From the NCBI RefSeq assembly GCF_963853665.1, contig NZ_OY970459.1, positions 248,001 through 312,000 on the forward strand: 64,000 bases of DNA. The letters run 5' to 3'. This DNA is from Mycobacterium decipiens. Its GTDB lineage: Bacteria > Actinomycetota > Actinomycetes > Mycobacteriales > Mycobacteriaceae. The translations under genes and the position numbers were made by a program. Under the pieces are notes generated by a model that saw nothing but the letters and a program-made list of their open reading frames with translations, searched no databases and had not been told where the DNA came from. This document shows, piece after piece, positions 52,386 to 61,480 of the stretch. Each line of letters begins with the position of its first letter. Position 1 is the stretch's first letter.

Positions 52386-54050
52386 TTGACCGCGCAACTG
52401 GCCAGCCACCTGACGCGGGCTCCAACACCTGCCCAAGAGCAGCCCTATAGTGCCCGGCGGCAGAACTGGGTCCACCAGCTCGAGCGGCACGCGATGATGC
52501 AGCCGGACGCGCCGGCGCTGAGGTTCCTGGGCAACACGGTGACATGGGCCGTTCTGCAGCGCCGGGTTTCGGCGCTGGCCGATGCCTTGAGCCGCCGAGG
52601 GGTCGGCTTTGGCGATCGGGTCATGATCTTGATGCTCAATCGCCCCGAGTTTGCTGAGTCGGTGCTGGCCGCCAACATGCTCGGTGCCATCGCGGTTCCG
52701 CTGAACTTCCGCCTCACGCCAACCGAAATCGCATTCCTGGTCGAGGACTGTGCGGCACGGGTGATCATCACCGAAGCGGCGCTGCTTCCGGTGGCCGCCG
52801 GTGTCCGTGACATCCAGCCGCTGCTGAACATGATCGTGGTGGCCGGCGGCCCAACCGATGCCGGCGATGACGGAGTGTTCGGCTACGACGATCTGATCAA
52901 CGAGACCGGTGATGCGCACGCCCGCATCGACATCCCGAACGACTCGCCGGCGCTGATCATGTACACCTCGGGCACCACCGGACGCCCGAAGGGCGCCGTT
53001 CTCACCCACACCAACCTGACTGGTCAGACGATGACCGCGCTCTACACCAGCGGAGCCAACATCAATAGCGACGTCGGCTTCATCGGTGTTCCGTTCTTCC
53101 ATATCGCTGGAATCGGCAACATGCTGCCGGGGCTGCTACTCGGCACCCCCACGGTGATCTACCCGCTTGGCGCGTTTGACCCCGGACAGCTCCTCGATGT
53201 ACTGGCGGCGGAAAAGGTCACCGGCATCTTTCTGGTTCCCGCGCAATGGCAGGCGGTCTGCGCCGAGCAGCAAGCGCGACCACGGGACCTGAGGTTGCGG
53301 GTGATGTCGTGGGGAGCCGCGCCGGCGCCGGACGCGTTGCTGCGGCAGATGTCGGCAACCTTTCCCGGAACCCAGATCCTGGCTGCATTCGGCCAGACCG
53401 AGATGTCGCCGGTGACCTGCATGCTGCTCGGCGAGGACGCGATCAGGAAGCGTGGATCGGTCGGCCGGGTGATCCCGACCGTCGCCGCCCGGGTGATCGA
53501 CGAGAACATGAACGACGTCCCCGTCGGCGAAGTGGGCGAAATTGTCTACCGGGCACCAACATTGATGAGCTGCTACTGGAACAACCCGGAAGCCACCGCG
53601 GAGGCGTTCGCGGGTGGCTGGTTCCATTCCGGGGATCTGGTTCGGATGGACTCCGACGGTTACGTCTGGGTAGTGGACCGCAAGAAGGACATGATCATCT
53701 CCGGCGGCGAGAACATCTACTGCGCGGAGCTGGAAAACGTTCTGACCAGTCATCCCGACATCGTCGAAGTCGCGGTTATCGGCCGCGCCGACGAGAAGTG
53801 GGGCGAGGTGCCGATCGCGGTCGCGGCTGTAACGAACGACGACCTTCGGATCGAAGACATAAGTGAGTTCCTCACCGATCGGCTTGCGCGCTACAAGCAC
53901 CCCAAGGCGCTCGAGATCGTAGCCGCTCTGCCCCGCAACCCTGCGGGGAAGGTGCTCAAAACTGAACTGCGTTTGCGGTACGGCAACGGCTCGGATACCG
54001 AAAGACATTCTGCGCCAAGTGATTTTAAGTCCAGAAGGGAGAACAGATAG
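52386..54050 (+). CDS. fadD5: Fatty-acid-CoA ligase FadD5
   Basis: A 554-aa acyl-AMP/CoA ligase. The P-loop reads MYTSGTTGRPKGA (about residues 193-205). The adenylation core has FGQTEMSPVT; the hinge WFHSGDLVRMDSDGYVWVVDRKKD and catalytic Lys region NPAGKVLKTELR close the C-terminal domain. It activates fatty or mycolic acids, presumably those moved by the Mce1 transporter. The TTG at 52386 follows GAAAGGAAGGG. It is the first gene of the mce1 operon. Confidence 0.95.
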   Translation: MTAQLASHLTRAPTPAQEQPYSARRQNWVHQLERHAMMQPDAPALRFLGNTVTWAVLQRRVSALADALSRRGVGFGDRVMILMLNRPEFAESVLAANMLGAIAVPLNFRLTPTEIAFLVEDCAARVIITEAALLPVAAGVRDIQPLLNMIVVAGGPTDAGDDGVFGYDDLINETGDAHARIDIPNDSPALIMYTSGTTGRPKGAVLTHTNLTGQTMTALYTSGANINSDVGFIGVPFFHIAGIGNMLPGLLLGTPTVIYPLGAFDPGQLLDVLAAEKVTGIFLVPAQWQAVCAEQQARPRDLRLRVMSWGAAPAPDALLRQMSATFPGTQILAAFGQTEMSPVTCMLLGEDAIRKRGSVGRVIPTVAARVIDENMNDVPVGEVGEIVYRAPTLMSCYWNNPEATAEAFAGGWFHSGDLVRMDSDGYVWVVDRKKDMIISGGENIYCAELENVLTSHPDIVEVAVIGRADEKWGEVPIAVAAVTNDDLRIEDISEFLTDRLARYKHPKALEIVAALPRNPAGKVLKTELRLRYGNGSDTERHSAPSDFKSRRENR

Positions 54051-54210
54051 CAATTGTAACGTTTGCCTGCTATTGACGAAGGGTTAAATGTGCGGATGCC
54101 TTACACACCGGGCGGGCCATCGGGTACATTCCTGTGGTCTCCGTTACTCCCTGCGAGTAAGGAGCTTGCGGTCACACACCGAGCGTCGGGGCAAGGAGGA
54201 GGCGTGCGAC

Positions 54211-54252
54211 ATGATCCGCCGCGGCGCCGCGACACCCATGTCGCCGGTTTGA
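54211..54252 (+). CDS. Possible 13-aa leader peptide before yrbE1A
   Basis: ATG at 54211, eight bases after the strongest ribosome site in the region (AAGGAGGAGG), reads MIRRGAATPMSPV and stops 10 bases before the yrbE1A GTG. A GTG at 54204 in another frame shares that ribosome site and ends overlapping the yrbE1A start. Either would deliver ribosomes to yrbE1A by coupling. It may also be fortuitous. Confidence 0.3.
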   Translation: MIRRGAATPMSPV

Positions 54253-54262
54253 GGGGGCGGCA

Positions 54263-55060
54263 GTGACCACGTCGGCCACACTGTCCGGCTACGTCCGCGA
54301 CCAACTGCAAACCCCGCTGACACTTGTCGGTGGCTTCTTCCGGATGTGCGTGCTAACCGGAAAGGCGCTGTTTCGCTGGCCGTTCCAGTGGCGCGAGTTT
54401 ATCCTGCAGTGCTGGTTCATCATGCGGGTCGGGTTTTTGCCGACGATCATGGTCTCGATACCGCTGACGGTGTTGTTGATCTTTACGCTCAATATCCTGC
54501 TTGCCCAGTTCGGCGCGGCAGACATCTCAGGCTCCGGCGCGGCGATCGGCGCCGTCACCCAGCTTGGCCCGCTGACCACGGTGCTGGTGGTTGCCGGCGC
54601 CGGGTCCACTGCCATCTGTGCCGACCTGGGCGCCCGCACCATTCGCGAGGAAATCGACGCGATGGAGGTGCTGGGCATCGATCCGATCCACCGGCTGGTG
54701 GTGCCCCGGGTGCTGGCCTCGATGCTGGTCGCCACGCTGCTCAACGGCCTGGTGATCACCGTCGGCCTGGTCGGCGGCTTTTTGTTCGGTGTGTACTTGC
54801 AGAACGTGTCGGGTGGCGCCTACCTCGCCACGCTGACCCTGATCACCGGTCTTCCCGAGGTGGTCATCGCGACGATCAAGGCCGCGGTGTTCGGCCTGAT
54901 TGCCGGCCTGGTCGGCTGCTACCGGGGGCTCACCGTCCGAGGCGGTTCCAAGGGGCTTGGCACCGCCGTCAACGAGACCGTGGTGCTCTGTGTGATCGCG
55001 CTGTTTGCCGTCAACGTGATCTTGACGACCATCGGTGTGCGATTTGGGACGGGGCGCTGA
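54263..55060 (+). CDS. yrbE1A: YrbE1A, MlaE-type permease of the Mce1 transporter
   Basis: A 265-aa integral membrane protein of the MlaE/YrbE family. It has an amphipathic N-terminal helix, about five hydrophobic segments, and the conserved cytoplasmic motif ARTIREEIDAMEVLGIDPIHRLVVPRVLA. With YrbE1B it forms the inner-membrane pore of an ABC-like lipid importer driven by an MceG ATPase encoded elsewhere. The GTG at 54263 follows GGGGGC. A 212-bp gap separates it from fadD5. Confidence 0.95.
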   Translation: MTTSATLSGYVRDQLQTPLTLVGGFFRMCVLTGKALFRWPFQWREFILQCWFIMRVGFLPTIMVSIPLTVLLIFTLNILLAQFGAADISGSGAAIGAVTQLGPLTTVLVVAGAGSTAICADLGARTIREEIDAMEVLGIDPIHRLVVPRVLASMLVATLLNGLVITVGLVGGFLFGVYLQNVSGGAYLATLTLITGLPEVVIATIKAAVFGLIAGLVGCYRGLTVRGGSKGLGTAVNETVVLCVIALFAVNVILTTIGVRFGTGR

Positions 55061-55061
55061 C

Positions 55062-55931
55062 ATGTCGACTGCTGCTGTGGTGCGTGCCCGCTTCCCGCGG
55101 GCGGTCGCCAATCTCCGCCACTACGGCGGTGCGGCGGCCCGAGGCTTGGACGAGGCCGGTCAGCTGGCCTGGTTTGCGCTTATCAGTGTCGGGCAGATCG
55201 GCCATGCGCTGCGCTACTACCGCAAAGAGACGCTGCGGTTGATCGCCCAGATCGGCATGGGCACCGGTGCGATGGCCGTCGTCGGCGGCACGGTCGCGAT
55301 CGTCGGGTTCGTGACGCTGTCCGGCAGTTCACTGGTCGCCATCCAGGGTTTCGCGTCGCTGGGAAATATCGGTGTCGAGGCGTTCACTGGGTTCTTCGCC
55401 GCGCTGATCAACGTGCGCATCGCCGGTCCGGTCGTCACGGGTGTCGCGCTGGCGGCCACGGTCGGCGCTGGTGCCACCGCCGAGCTGGGGGCGATGCGGA
55501 TCAGCGAGGAGATCGACGCTCTGGAAGTGATGGGTATCAAGTCGATTTCGTTCCTGGCCTCCACCCGGATCATGGCGGGGCTGGTGGTGATCATTCCGCT
55601 GTATGCGTTGGCGATGATCATGTCGTTCCTGTCCCCACAGATCACGACGACGGTGCTCTACGGGCAGTCGAATGGCACCTACGAACATTACTTCCAAACG
55701 TTCCTGCGTCCCAATGATGTGTTTTGGTCCTTCCTGGAAGCGCTCATCATCACCGCGATCGTCATGATCAGCCATTGCTATTACGGGTACGCCGCCGGCG
55801 GCGGCCCGGTCGGTGTCGGTGAGGCCGTCGGCCGATCGATGCGTTTCTCGCTGGTCTCGGTGCAGGTCGTCGTCCTCTTCGCAGCGTTGGCGCTCTACGG
55901 TGTCGACCCGAACTTCAATCTCACGGTGTAG
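55062..55931 (+). CDS. yrbE1B: YrbE1B, MlaE-type permease of the Mce1 transporter
   Basis: A 289-aa paralogue of YrbE1A with the MlaE motif AMRISEEIDALEVMGIKSISFLASTRI and about five to six hydrophobic segments. The ATG is one base after the yrbE1A stop. It pairs with YrbE1A in the permease. Confidence 0.95.
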   Translation: MSTAAVVRARFPRAVANLRHYGGAAARGLDEAGQLAWFALISVGQIGHALRYYRKETLRLIAQIGMGTGAMAVVGGTVAIVGFVTLSGSSLVAIQGFASLGNIGVEAFTGFFAALINVRIAGPVVTGVALAATVGAGATAELGAMRISEEIDALEVMGIKSISFLASTRIMAGLVVIIPLYALAMIMSFLSPQITTTVLYGQSNGTYEHYFQTFLRPNDVFWSFLEALIITAIVMISHCYYGYAAGGGPVGVGEAVGRSMRFSLVSVQVVVLFAALALYGVDPNFNLTV

Positions 55932-55936
55932 CCGCC

Positions 55937-57289
55937 ATGACGACGCCGGGGAAGCTGAACAAGCCGCGAGTTCCGCCCTACAAGACGGCGGGCTTGGGTT
56001 TGGTGCTGGTCTTGGCGCTGGTAACTGCCTTGGTGTACCTACAGTTTCGGGGCGAATTCACGCCTAAGACGCAGGTGACGATGCTGTCCGCTCGTGCGGG
56101 TTTGGTGATGGATCCCGGGGCGAAGGTCACCTACAACGGTGTGGAGGTCGGCCGGGTCGACACCATCTCGGAGATTACCCGGGACGGCCAACCGGCGGCC
56201 AAGTTTGTGTTGGATATGGATCCGAAGTACGTCCACCTGATCCCGGCGAACGTGAACGCCGATATCAAGGCGACCACGGTGTTCGGCGGTAAGTACGTGT
56301 CGTTGACTACCCCGAAAGACCCCTCTCAACAACAGATCACGCCGCAAACCGTGATCGACGCGAGGTCGGTGACAACCGAGATCAACACGTTGTTCCAGAC
56401 ACTCACCTCGATCGCCGAGAAGGTGGATCCGGTCAAACTGAACCTGACCTTGAGCGCGGCCGCGGATGCGTTGAGCGGGCTGGGCGACAAGTTCGGGCAG
56501 TCGCTCGTCAATGCCAACACCGTCCTCGATGACCTCAATGCGCGGATGCCGCAGTCCCGCCATGACATTCAGCAGCTGGCCGCCCTGGGTGACGTCTACG
56601 CCAACGCGTCGCCCGACCTGTTCGACTTCCTCAACAATTCGGTGACTACCGCCCGCACCATCAATCAGCAGCAAGCGGATCTGGATTCCGCGTTGCTGGC
56701 GGCCGCGGGGTTCGGCAACACCGGAGCCGACGTCTTCGAACGCGGCGGGCCCTATCTGGTGCGCGGGGCCGCCGATCTGGTGCCCACCGCCACGCTGCTC
56801 GACACCTACAGCCCGGAGCTCTTCTGCACGATCCGCAACTTCCACGACGCCGACCCCATGGCCGCGGAGGTGGGCGGCGGTGGTAACGGCTACTCGCTGG
56901 TCACGAACACCGAAGTCCTGTCCGGGTTGGGTATCTCGGTGTTGTCTCCGCTAGCGCTGGCCACCCAAGGCGGGGCACTGCTACTCGGGCTATTGGTGCC
57001 GCCCCTCGCCCTCCCCGCAACATTGGGGGCGGGGATAACCGGCGTGCTAGGCGGGGCGCCCAATCCCTACATCTACCCGGAGAACTTGCCGCGGCTGAAC
57101 GCGCGCGGCGGTCCGGGCGGCGCCCCGGGTTGCTGGCAGACCATTACCCGGGATCTGTGGCCCGCGCCGTATCTGGTGATGGACACCGGTGCCAGTCTTG
57201 CGCCGTACAACCACCTCGAGATCGGCTCGCCCTACGCCAACGAGTACGTCTGGGGCCGTCAAGTAGGGGACAACACGATCAACCCATGA
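55937..57289 (+). CDS. mce1A: Mce1A, MCE-domain subunit
   Basis: A 450-aa Mce protein: one N-terminal membrane helix (about residues 14-32), an MlaD/MCE domain at about 35-120 (QVTMLSARAGLVMDPGAKVTYNGVEVGRV), a long helical domain, and a hydrophobic C-terminal third (LALATQGGALLLGLLVPPLALPATLGAGI). Mce subunits assemble as a heterohexamer whose helical needle carries lipids across the periplasm. Mce1A promotes mammalian cell entry in M. tuberculosis. The stop overlaps the mce1B ATG. Confidence 0.95.
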   Translation: MTTPGKLNKPRVPPYKTAGLGLVLVLALVTALVYLQFRGEFTPKTQVTMLSARAGLVMDPGAKVTYNGVEVGRVDTISEITRDGQPAAKFVLDMDPKYVHLIPANVNADIKATTVFGGKYVSLTTPKDPSQQQITPQTVIDARSVTTEINTLFQTLTSIAEKVDPVKLNLTLSAAADALSGLGDKFGQSLVNANTVLDDLNARMPQSRHDIQQLAALGDVYANASPDLFDFLNNSVTTARTINQQQADLDSALLAAAGFGNTGADVFERGGPYLVRGAADLVPTATLLDTYSPELFCTIRNFHDADPMAAEVGGGGNGYSLVTNTEVLSGLGISVLSPLALATQGGALLLGLLVPPLALPATLGAGITGVLGGAPNPYIYPENLPRLNARGGPGGAPGCWQTITRDLWPAPYLVMDTGASLAPYNHLEIGSPYANEYVWGRQVGDNTINP

Positions 57290-58326
57290 AAATCACTGGA
57301 ACCGTCGTCAAACTCAGCATCGTCTCGTTGGTGCTGCTGTTCTTCACGGTGATGATCATCGTGATTTTCGGTCAGATGCGCTTCGATCGGACCAACGGCT
57401 ACTCCGCGGAGTTCAACAATGTCAGCGGGCTGCGCCAGGGCCAGTTTGTCCGCGCCTCGGGGGTGGAGATCGGCAAGGTCAAATCACTGCACCTGGTCGA
57501 CGGTGGCCGTCGGGTTCGGGTGGAGTTCAACATCGACCGTTCGGTGCCGCTGTACCAGTCGACGACCGCGCAGATCCGGTATGCCGACCTGATCGGCAAC
57601 CGCTACGTGGAGCTCAAGCGCGGTGAGGGTAAGGGGGCCGACGAAGTCCTGCCGCCGGGCGGATTCATCCCGGTATCTCGCACCTCACCGGCGTTGGACC
57701 TGGACGCGTTGATCGGTGGCTTCAAGCCGGTGTTTCGGTCGTTAGACCCGGCGAAGGTCAACAACATCGCCAGCGCGATCGTCACGGTGTTCCAGGGTCA
57801 GGGCGGCACCATCAACGACATCTTGGAGCAAACCGCGCAATTGACCAGCCACATCGCCGAGCGCGATCAGGCGATCGGCGAGGTCGTCAAGAACCTGAAC
57901 ATCGTGTTGGACACCACCGTCAGGCATCGAAAGGAGTTCGACCAGACCGTCAACAACCTGGAGAATCTGATCACCGGGTTGAAGAACCACGCCGACCCAT
58001 TGGCCGCTGGCCTCGCGCGCATCAGCAATGGCGCCGGAACGGTGGCCGACCTGCTGGGCGACAATCGCGAGTTGCTGCGCAAGACGATTGCCTACCTGGA
58101 CCCGATTCAGCAACCGCTCATCGATCAGCGTGATCGATTGGACGATCTACTGCACAAGATCCCGACCGCGCTGACCACTGTCGGACGCGCCAATGGCACC
58201 TACGGCGACTTCCTCAACTTCTACCTCTGCGACCTCTCGGTCAAGTGGAACGGATTCCAACCCGGAGGGCCGGTTCGCACAGTACGGCTCTTCCACCAGC
58301 CGTCGGGTAGGTGCACGCCGCAATGA
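57286..58326 (+). CDS. mce1B: Mce1B, MCE-domain subunit
   Basis: A 346-aa Mce protein of the same length as in M. tuberculosis. The membrane helix lies at about 8-30, the MCE domain at about 35-120 (VSGLRQGQFVRASGVEIGKVKSL, VPLYQSTTAQIRYADLIGNRYV), then an alpha-helical needle-forming region to the end. It overlaps mce1A and mce1C by four bases each (ATGA). Confidence 0.95.
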   Translation: MKITGTVVKLSIVSLVLLFFTVMIIVIFGQMRFDRTNGYSAEFNNVSGLRQGQFVRASGVEIGKVKSLHLVDGGRRVRVEFNIDRSVPLYQSTTAQIRYADLIGNRYVELKRGEGKGADEVLPPGGFIPVSRTSPALDLDALIGGFKPVFRSLDPAKVNNIASAIVTVFQGQGGTINDILEQTAQLTSHIAERDQAIGEVVKNLNIVLDTTVRHRKEFDQTVNNLENLITGLKNHADPLAAGLARISNGAGTVADLLGDNRELLRKTIAYLDPIQQPLIDQRDRLDDLLHKIPTALTTVGRANGTYGDFLNFYLCDLSVKWNGFQPGGPVRTVRLFHQPSGRCTPQ

Positions 58327-59873
58327 GAACGCTGGAACCGCCCAACAGGATGCGAATCGGGCTCATGGGCATCGTGGTGACGCTGCTCGTCGTCGGGGTG
58401 GGCCAGAGCTTCACCAGTGTCCCCATGCTGTTCGCCAAGCCAAGTTACTACGGCCAATTCACCGACACCGGCGGGCTGAACAAGGGCGATAAGGTGCGCA
58501 TCGCCGGCTTTGGGGTGGGCACCGTGGACGCGCTCAAGATCGACGGCGACCATATCGTGGTCAAGTTCTCCATCGGCACCAACACGATTGGCACCGAGAG
58601 CCGGCTGGCCATCCGCACCGACACCATCCTGGGCAAGAAGGTGCTCGAGATTGAGCCGCGCGGCAAACAGACGTTGCGGCCGGGGGGAATATTGCCACTC
58701 GGGCAAAGCACCACCCCGTATCAGATCTACGACGCATTCTTTGACGTCACCAAGGCCGCCTCCGGCTGGGACATCGACACGGTCAAGCAGTCGCTACACG
58801 TGTTGTCGCAGACCGTTGATCAGACCTATCCCAACCTGAGCGCCGCTCTCGACGGTGTGGCCAAGTTCTCCGACACGATCGGCAAGCGCGACGAGCAGAT
58901 CAAGCACCTACTCGCCCAGGCCAACCAGGTGGCAAGCGTCCTCGGTGATCGCAGCGAGCAGGTCGACCGGCTGTTGGTCAACGCGAAGACGCTGCTGGCG
59001 GCGTTCAACGCGCGCGGTCGGGCGGTGGACGCGCTGCTCGGCAACATCGCTACTTTCTCGGCCCAGGTGCAGGGCCTGATCAATGACAACCCCAACCTGA
59101 ACCATGTCCTCGAGCAGTTGCGTACCCTCAGCGACTTGCTGGTCGTGCGCAAGGACGACCTGGCGCAAGCCCTGGAAGTGTTGGGCAAGTTCGTCGCGTC
59201 GTTCGGTGAAACCTTCGCGTCGGGGCCGTACTTCAAGGTGTTGCTGGCCAACCTGTTGCCGGGTCAGGTCTTGCAGCCGTTTGTCGATGCGGCGTTCAAA
59301 GACCGCGGTATTGACCCCGAGAACTTCTGGCGCAGTGCGGGACTGCCGTCATTCCGGTTCCCCGACCCGAACGGCACCAGGTTCCCCAACGGCGCGCCGC
59401 CACCACCGCCGCTGGTGCTAGAGGGCACGCCCGAACATCCGGGGCCGGCTGTGGGGCCGGGTGCGCCCTGCTCGTACACCCCGCCGGCGGATGGACTACC
59501 GCGGCCGTGGAATCCGCTGCCCTGCGCCGGCCTCACCGAAGGCCCGTTCGGCCCGGGCCCCGGCAACTTCCCGGCACCGCTCGACGTCCAGACGTCGCCG
59601 CCGAACCCGGACGGACTACCGCCCACCCCGGGTCTGCCAGTCTCGGGACGCCCGGGTGAGGTGCCGCCAAACGTGCCGGGCACGCCGGTCCCGATACCGG
59701 CGGAGGCCCCGCCTGGAGCGCGCACCGCGCCGCTGGGGCCGGCGCCCGGGCCGGTTCCGGCCCCGCGGCCGGGCCCACCGGCACCACCCGGACCCGGACC
59801 GCAGTTGCCGGCTCCGTTCATCAACCCAGGCGGCACGGGTGGTAGCGGCGTTACGGGAGGTAGCGAGAATTGA
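58323..59873 (+). CDS. mce1C: Mce1C, MCE-domain subunit with proline-rich tail
   Basis: A 516-aa Mce protein. The membrane helix is near 10-30, the MCE domain at about 35-120 (TDTGGLNKGDKVRIAGFGVGTVDAL), and helical regions run to about 330. Residues about 355-516 are strongly Pro/Gly-rich (PPPPPLVLEGTPEHPGPAVG, repeated PGPxP runs), a typical low-complexity extracellular tail for this subunit. It overlaps mce1B and mce1D. Confidence 0.95.
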   Translation: MRTLEPPNRMRIGLMGIVVTLLVVGVGQSFTSVPMLFAKPSYYGQFTDTGGLNKGDKVRIAGFGVGTVDALKIDGDHIVVKFSIGTNTIGTESRLAIRTDTILGKKVLEIEPRGKQTLRPGGILPLGQSTTPYQIYDAFFDVTKAASGWDIDTVKQSLHVLSQTVDQTYPNLSAALDGVAKFSDTIGKRDEQIKHLLAQANQVASVLGDRSEQVDRLLVNAKTLLAAFNARGRAVDALLGNIATFSAQVQGLINDNPNLNHVLEQLRTLSDLLVVRKDDLAQALEVLGKFVASFGETFASGPYFKVLLANLLPGQVLQPFVDAAFKDRGIDPENFWRSAGLPSFRFPDPNGTRFPNGAPPPPPLVLEGTPEHPGPAVGPGAPCSYTPPADGLPRPWNPLPCAGLTEGPFGPGPGNFPAPLDVQTSPPNPDGLPPTPGLPVSGRPGEVPPNVPGTPVPIPAEAPPGARTAPLGPAPGPVPAPRPGPPAPPGPGPQLPAPFINPGGTGGSGVTGGSEN

Positions 59874-61480
59874 GCACCATCTTCGACATCCACAACCTGA
59901 AGCTGCCGAGGCTGTCGCGGGTCACGGTGGTCATCGGATCGTTGGTGGTGGTGCTGGCCCTCGCCGCCGGAATCGTCGGCTGGCGTCTCTACCAGAAACT
60001 GACGACAAACACAGTGGTTGCCTACTTCCCCCAAGCGAATGCGCTGTATGTCGGCGACAAGGTCAAGATCATGGGTCTTCCGGTCGGTCGGATCGACAAG
60101 ATCGAACCGGCCGGCGACAAAATGAAGGTGACGTTCCACTACCAGAACAAGTACAAGGTGCCCGCCAATGCCTCCGCGGTGATCCTCAACCCCACCTTGG
60201 TGGCGTCGCGGAATATCCAATTGGAGCCGCCGTACAAGGGCGGTCCGGTCATGGCCGACAACGCGGTTATTCCGCTCGAGCGGACCCAGGTACCAGTCGA
60301 GTGGGACGAGTTGCGCGACAGCGTCTCCAATATCATCGATAGGCTCGGCCCGACACCGCAGCAGCCCAAGGGGCCGTTCGGCGAGGTCATCGAATCGTTC
60401 GCCGATGGGCTGGCCGGCAAGGGCAAGCAGTTCAATACCACGCTGGACAGCCTGTCGCGGGCGTTGAACGCGCTGAACGAGGGCCGGGGCGACTTCTTCG
60501 CGGTGGTGCGCAGCCTGGCGCTGTTCGTCAATGCCCTCCACCAGGACGACCAACAGTTCGTCGCGTTGAACCAAAACCTGGCGGAGTTCACCGATCGGCT
60601 GACCCACACCGACGGCGACCTGTCGAATGCGATCCAGCAGTTCGACAGCCTGCTCGCAGTCACGCGTCCGTTCCTGGAAAAGAACCGCGAGGTGCTGACG
60701 CACGACGTCGCCAATCTCGAGAACGTGACGACCACGTTGCTGCAACCCGACTCGTTGGACGGGTTGGAGACCACCCTGCACGTCCTGCCGACCCTGGGGT
60801 CGAATGTCAACCAGATCTACCACCCGTCACACGGTGGCGTGGTCTCGGTTTCGGCATTCGCGAACTTCGCGAACCCGCTGCTGTTCATCTGCAGCTCGAT
60901 CCAGGCCGGTAGCCGGCTCGGCTATCAAGACTCCGCCGAACTGTGTGCGCAATACCTGACGCCAATTCTGGACGCGATCAAGTTCAACTACCCTCCGTTC
61001 GCCGCGAACATCGGCAACACGGCGGAGACGCTGCCCAAGGAGATCGCCTACTCGGAGCCCCGGCTGCAGCCGCCAAACGGTTACAAGGACACCACCGTCC
61101 CCGGCATCTGGGTGCCGGATACACCGTTGTCCCACCGCAACACCCAGCAGGGTTGGGTTGTCGCGCCCGGGATGCAAGGGGTTGCGGTCGGACCGATCAC
61201 GCAGGGTTTGTTGACGCCCGAGTCCCTGGCCGAACTCATGGGTGGCCCGGACATCGCACCGCCTGAATCGGGACTGCAGACCCCGCCGGGGCCGCCGAAT
61301 GCGTACGACGAATATCCGGTGTTGCCGCCGATCGGTTTGCAGGCTCCTCAGGTGCCGATACCACCTCCCCCACCTGGCTTCGAGGTGATCCCGGGACCGG
61401 TTGCACCGACGCCTGCACCAGCGCCAGGACCAGCGCCGGTTGGGGCGCCGCTGCCCGCTGAGGCAGGAGGGGGCCAGTGA
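59870..61480 (+). CDS. mce1D: Mce1D, MCE-domain subunit
   Basis: A 536-aa Mce protein starting with TTG in a 4-base overlap with mce1C. The membrane helix is at about 20-42, the MCE domain at about 45-125 (PQANALYVGDKVKIMGLPVGRIDKI), a long helical region follows, and the tail from about residue 455 is Pro-rich (PPPPGFEVIPGPVAPTPAPA). Its stop overlaps the GTG of mce1E. Confidence 0.95.
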   Translation: MSTIFDIHNLKLPRLSRVTVVIGSLVVVLALAAGIVGWRLYQKLTTNTVVAYFPQANALYVGDKVKIMGLPVGRIDKIEPAGDKMKVTFHYQNKYKVPANASAVILNPTLVASRNIQLEPPYKGGPVMADNAVIPLERTQVPVEWDELRDSVSNIIDRLGPTPQQPKGPFGEVIESFADGLAGKGKQFNTTLDSLSRALNALNEGRGDFFAVVRSLALFVNALHQDDQQFVALNQNLAEFTDRLTHTDGDLSNAIQQFDSLLAVTRPFLEKNREVLTHDVANLENVTTTLLQPDSLDGLETTLHVLPTLGSNVNQIYHPSHGGVVSVSAFANFANPLLFICSSIQAGSRLGYQDSAELCAQYLTPILDAIKFNYPPFAANIGNTAETLPKEIAYSEPRLQPPNGYKDTTVPGIWVPDTPLSHRNTQQGWVVAPGMQGVAVGPITQGLLTPESLAELMGGPDIAPPESGLQTPPGPPNAYDEYPVLPPIGLQAPQVPIPPPPPGFEVIPGPVAPTPAPAPGPAPVGAPLPAEAGGGQ

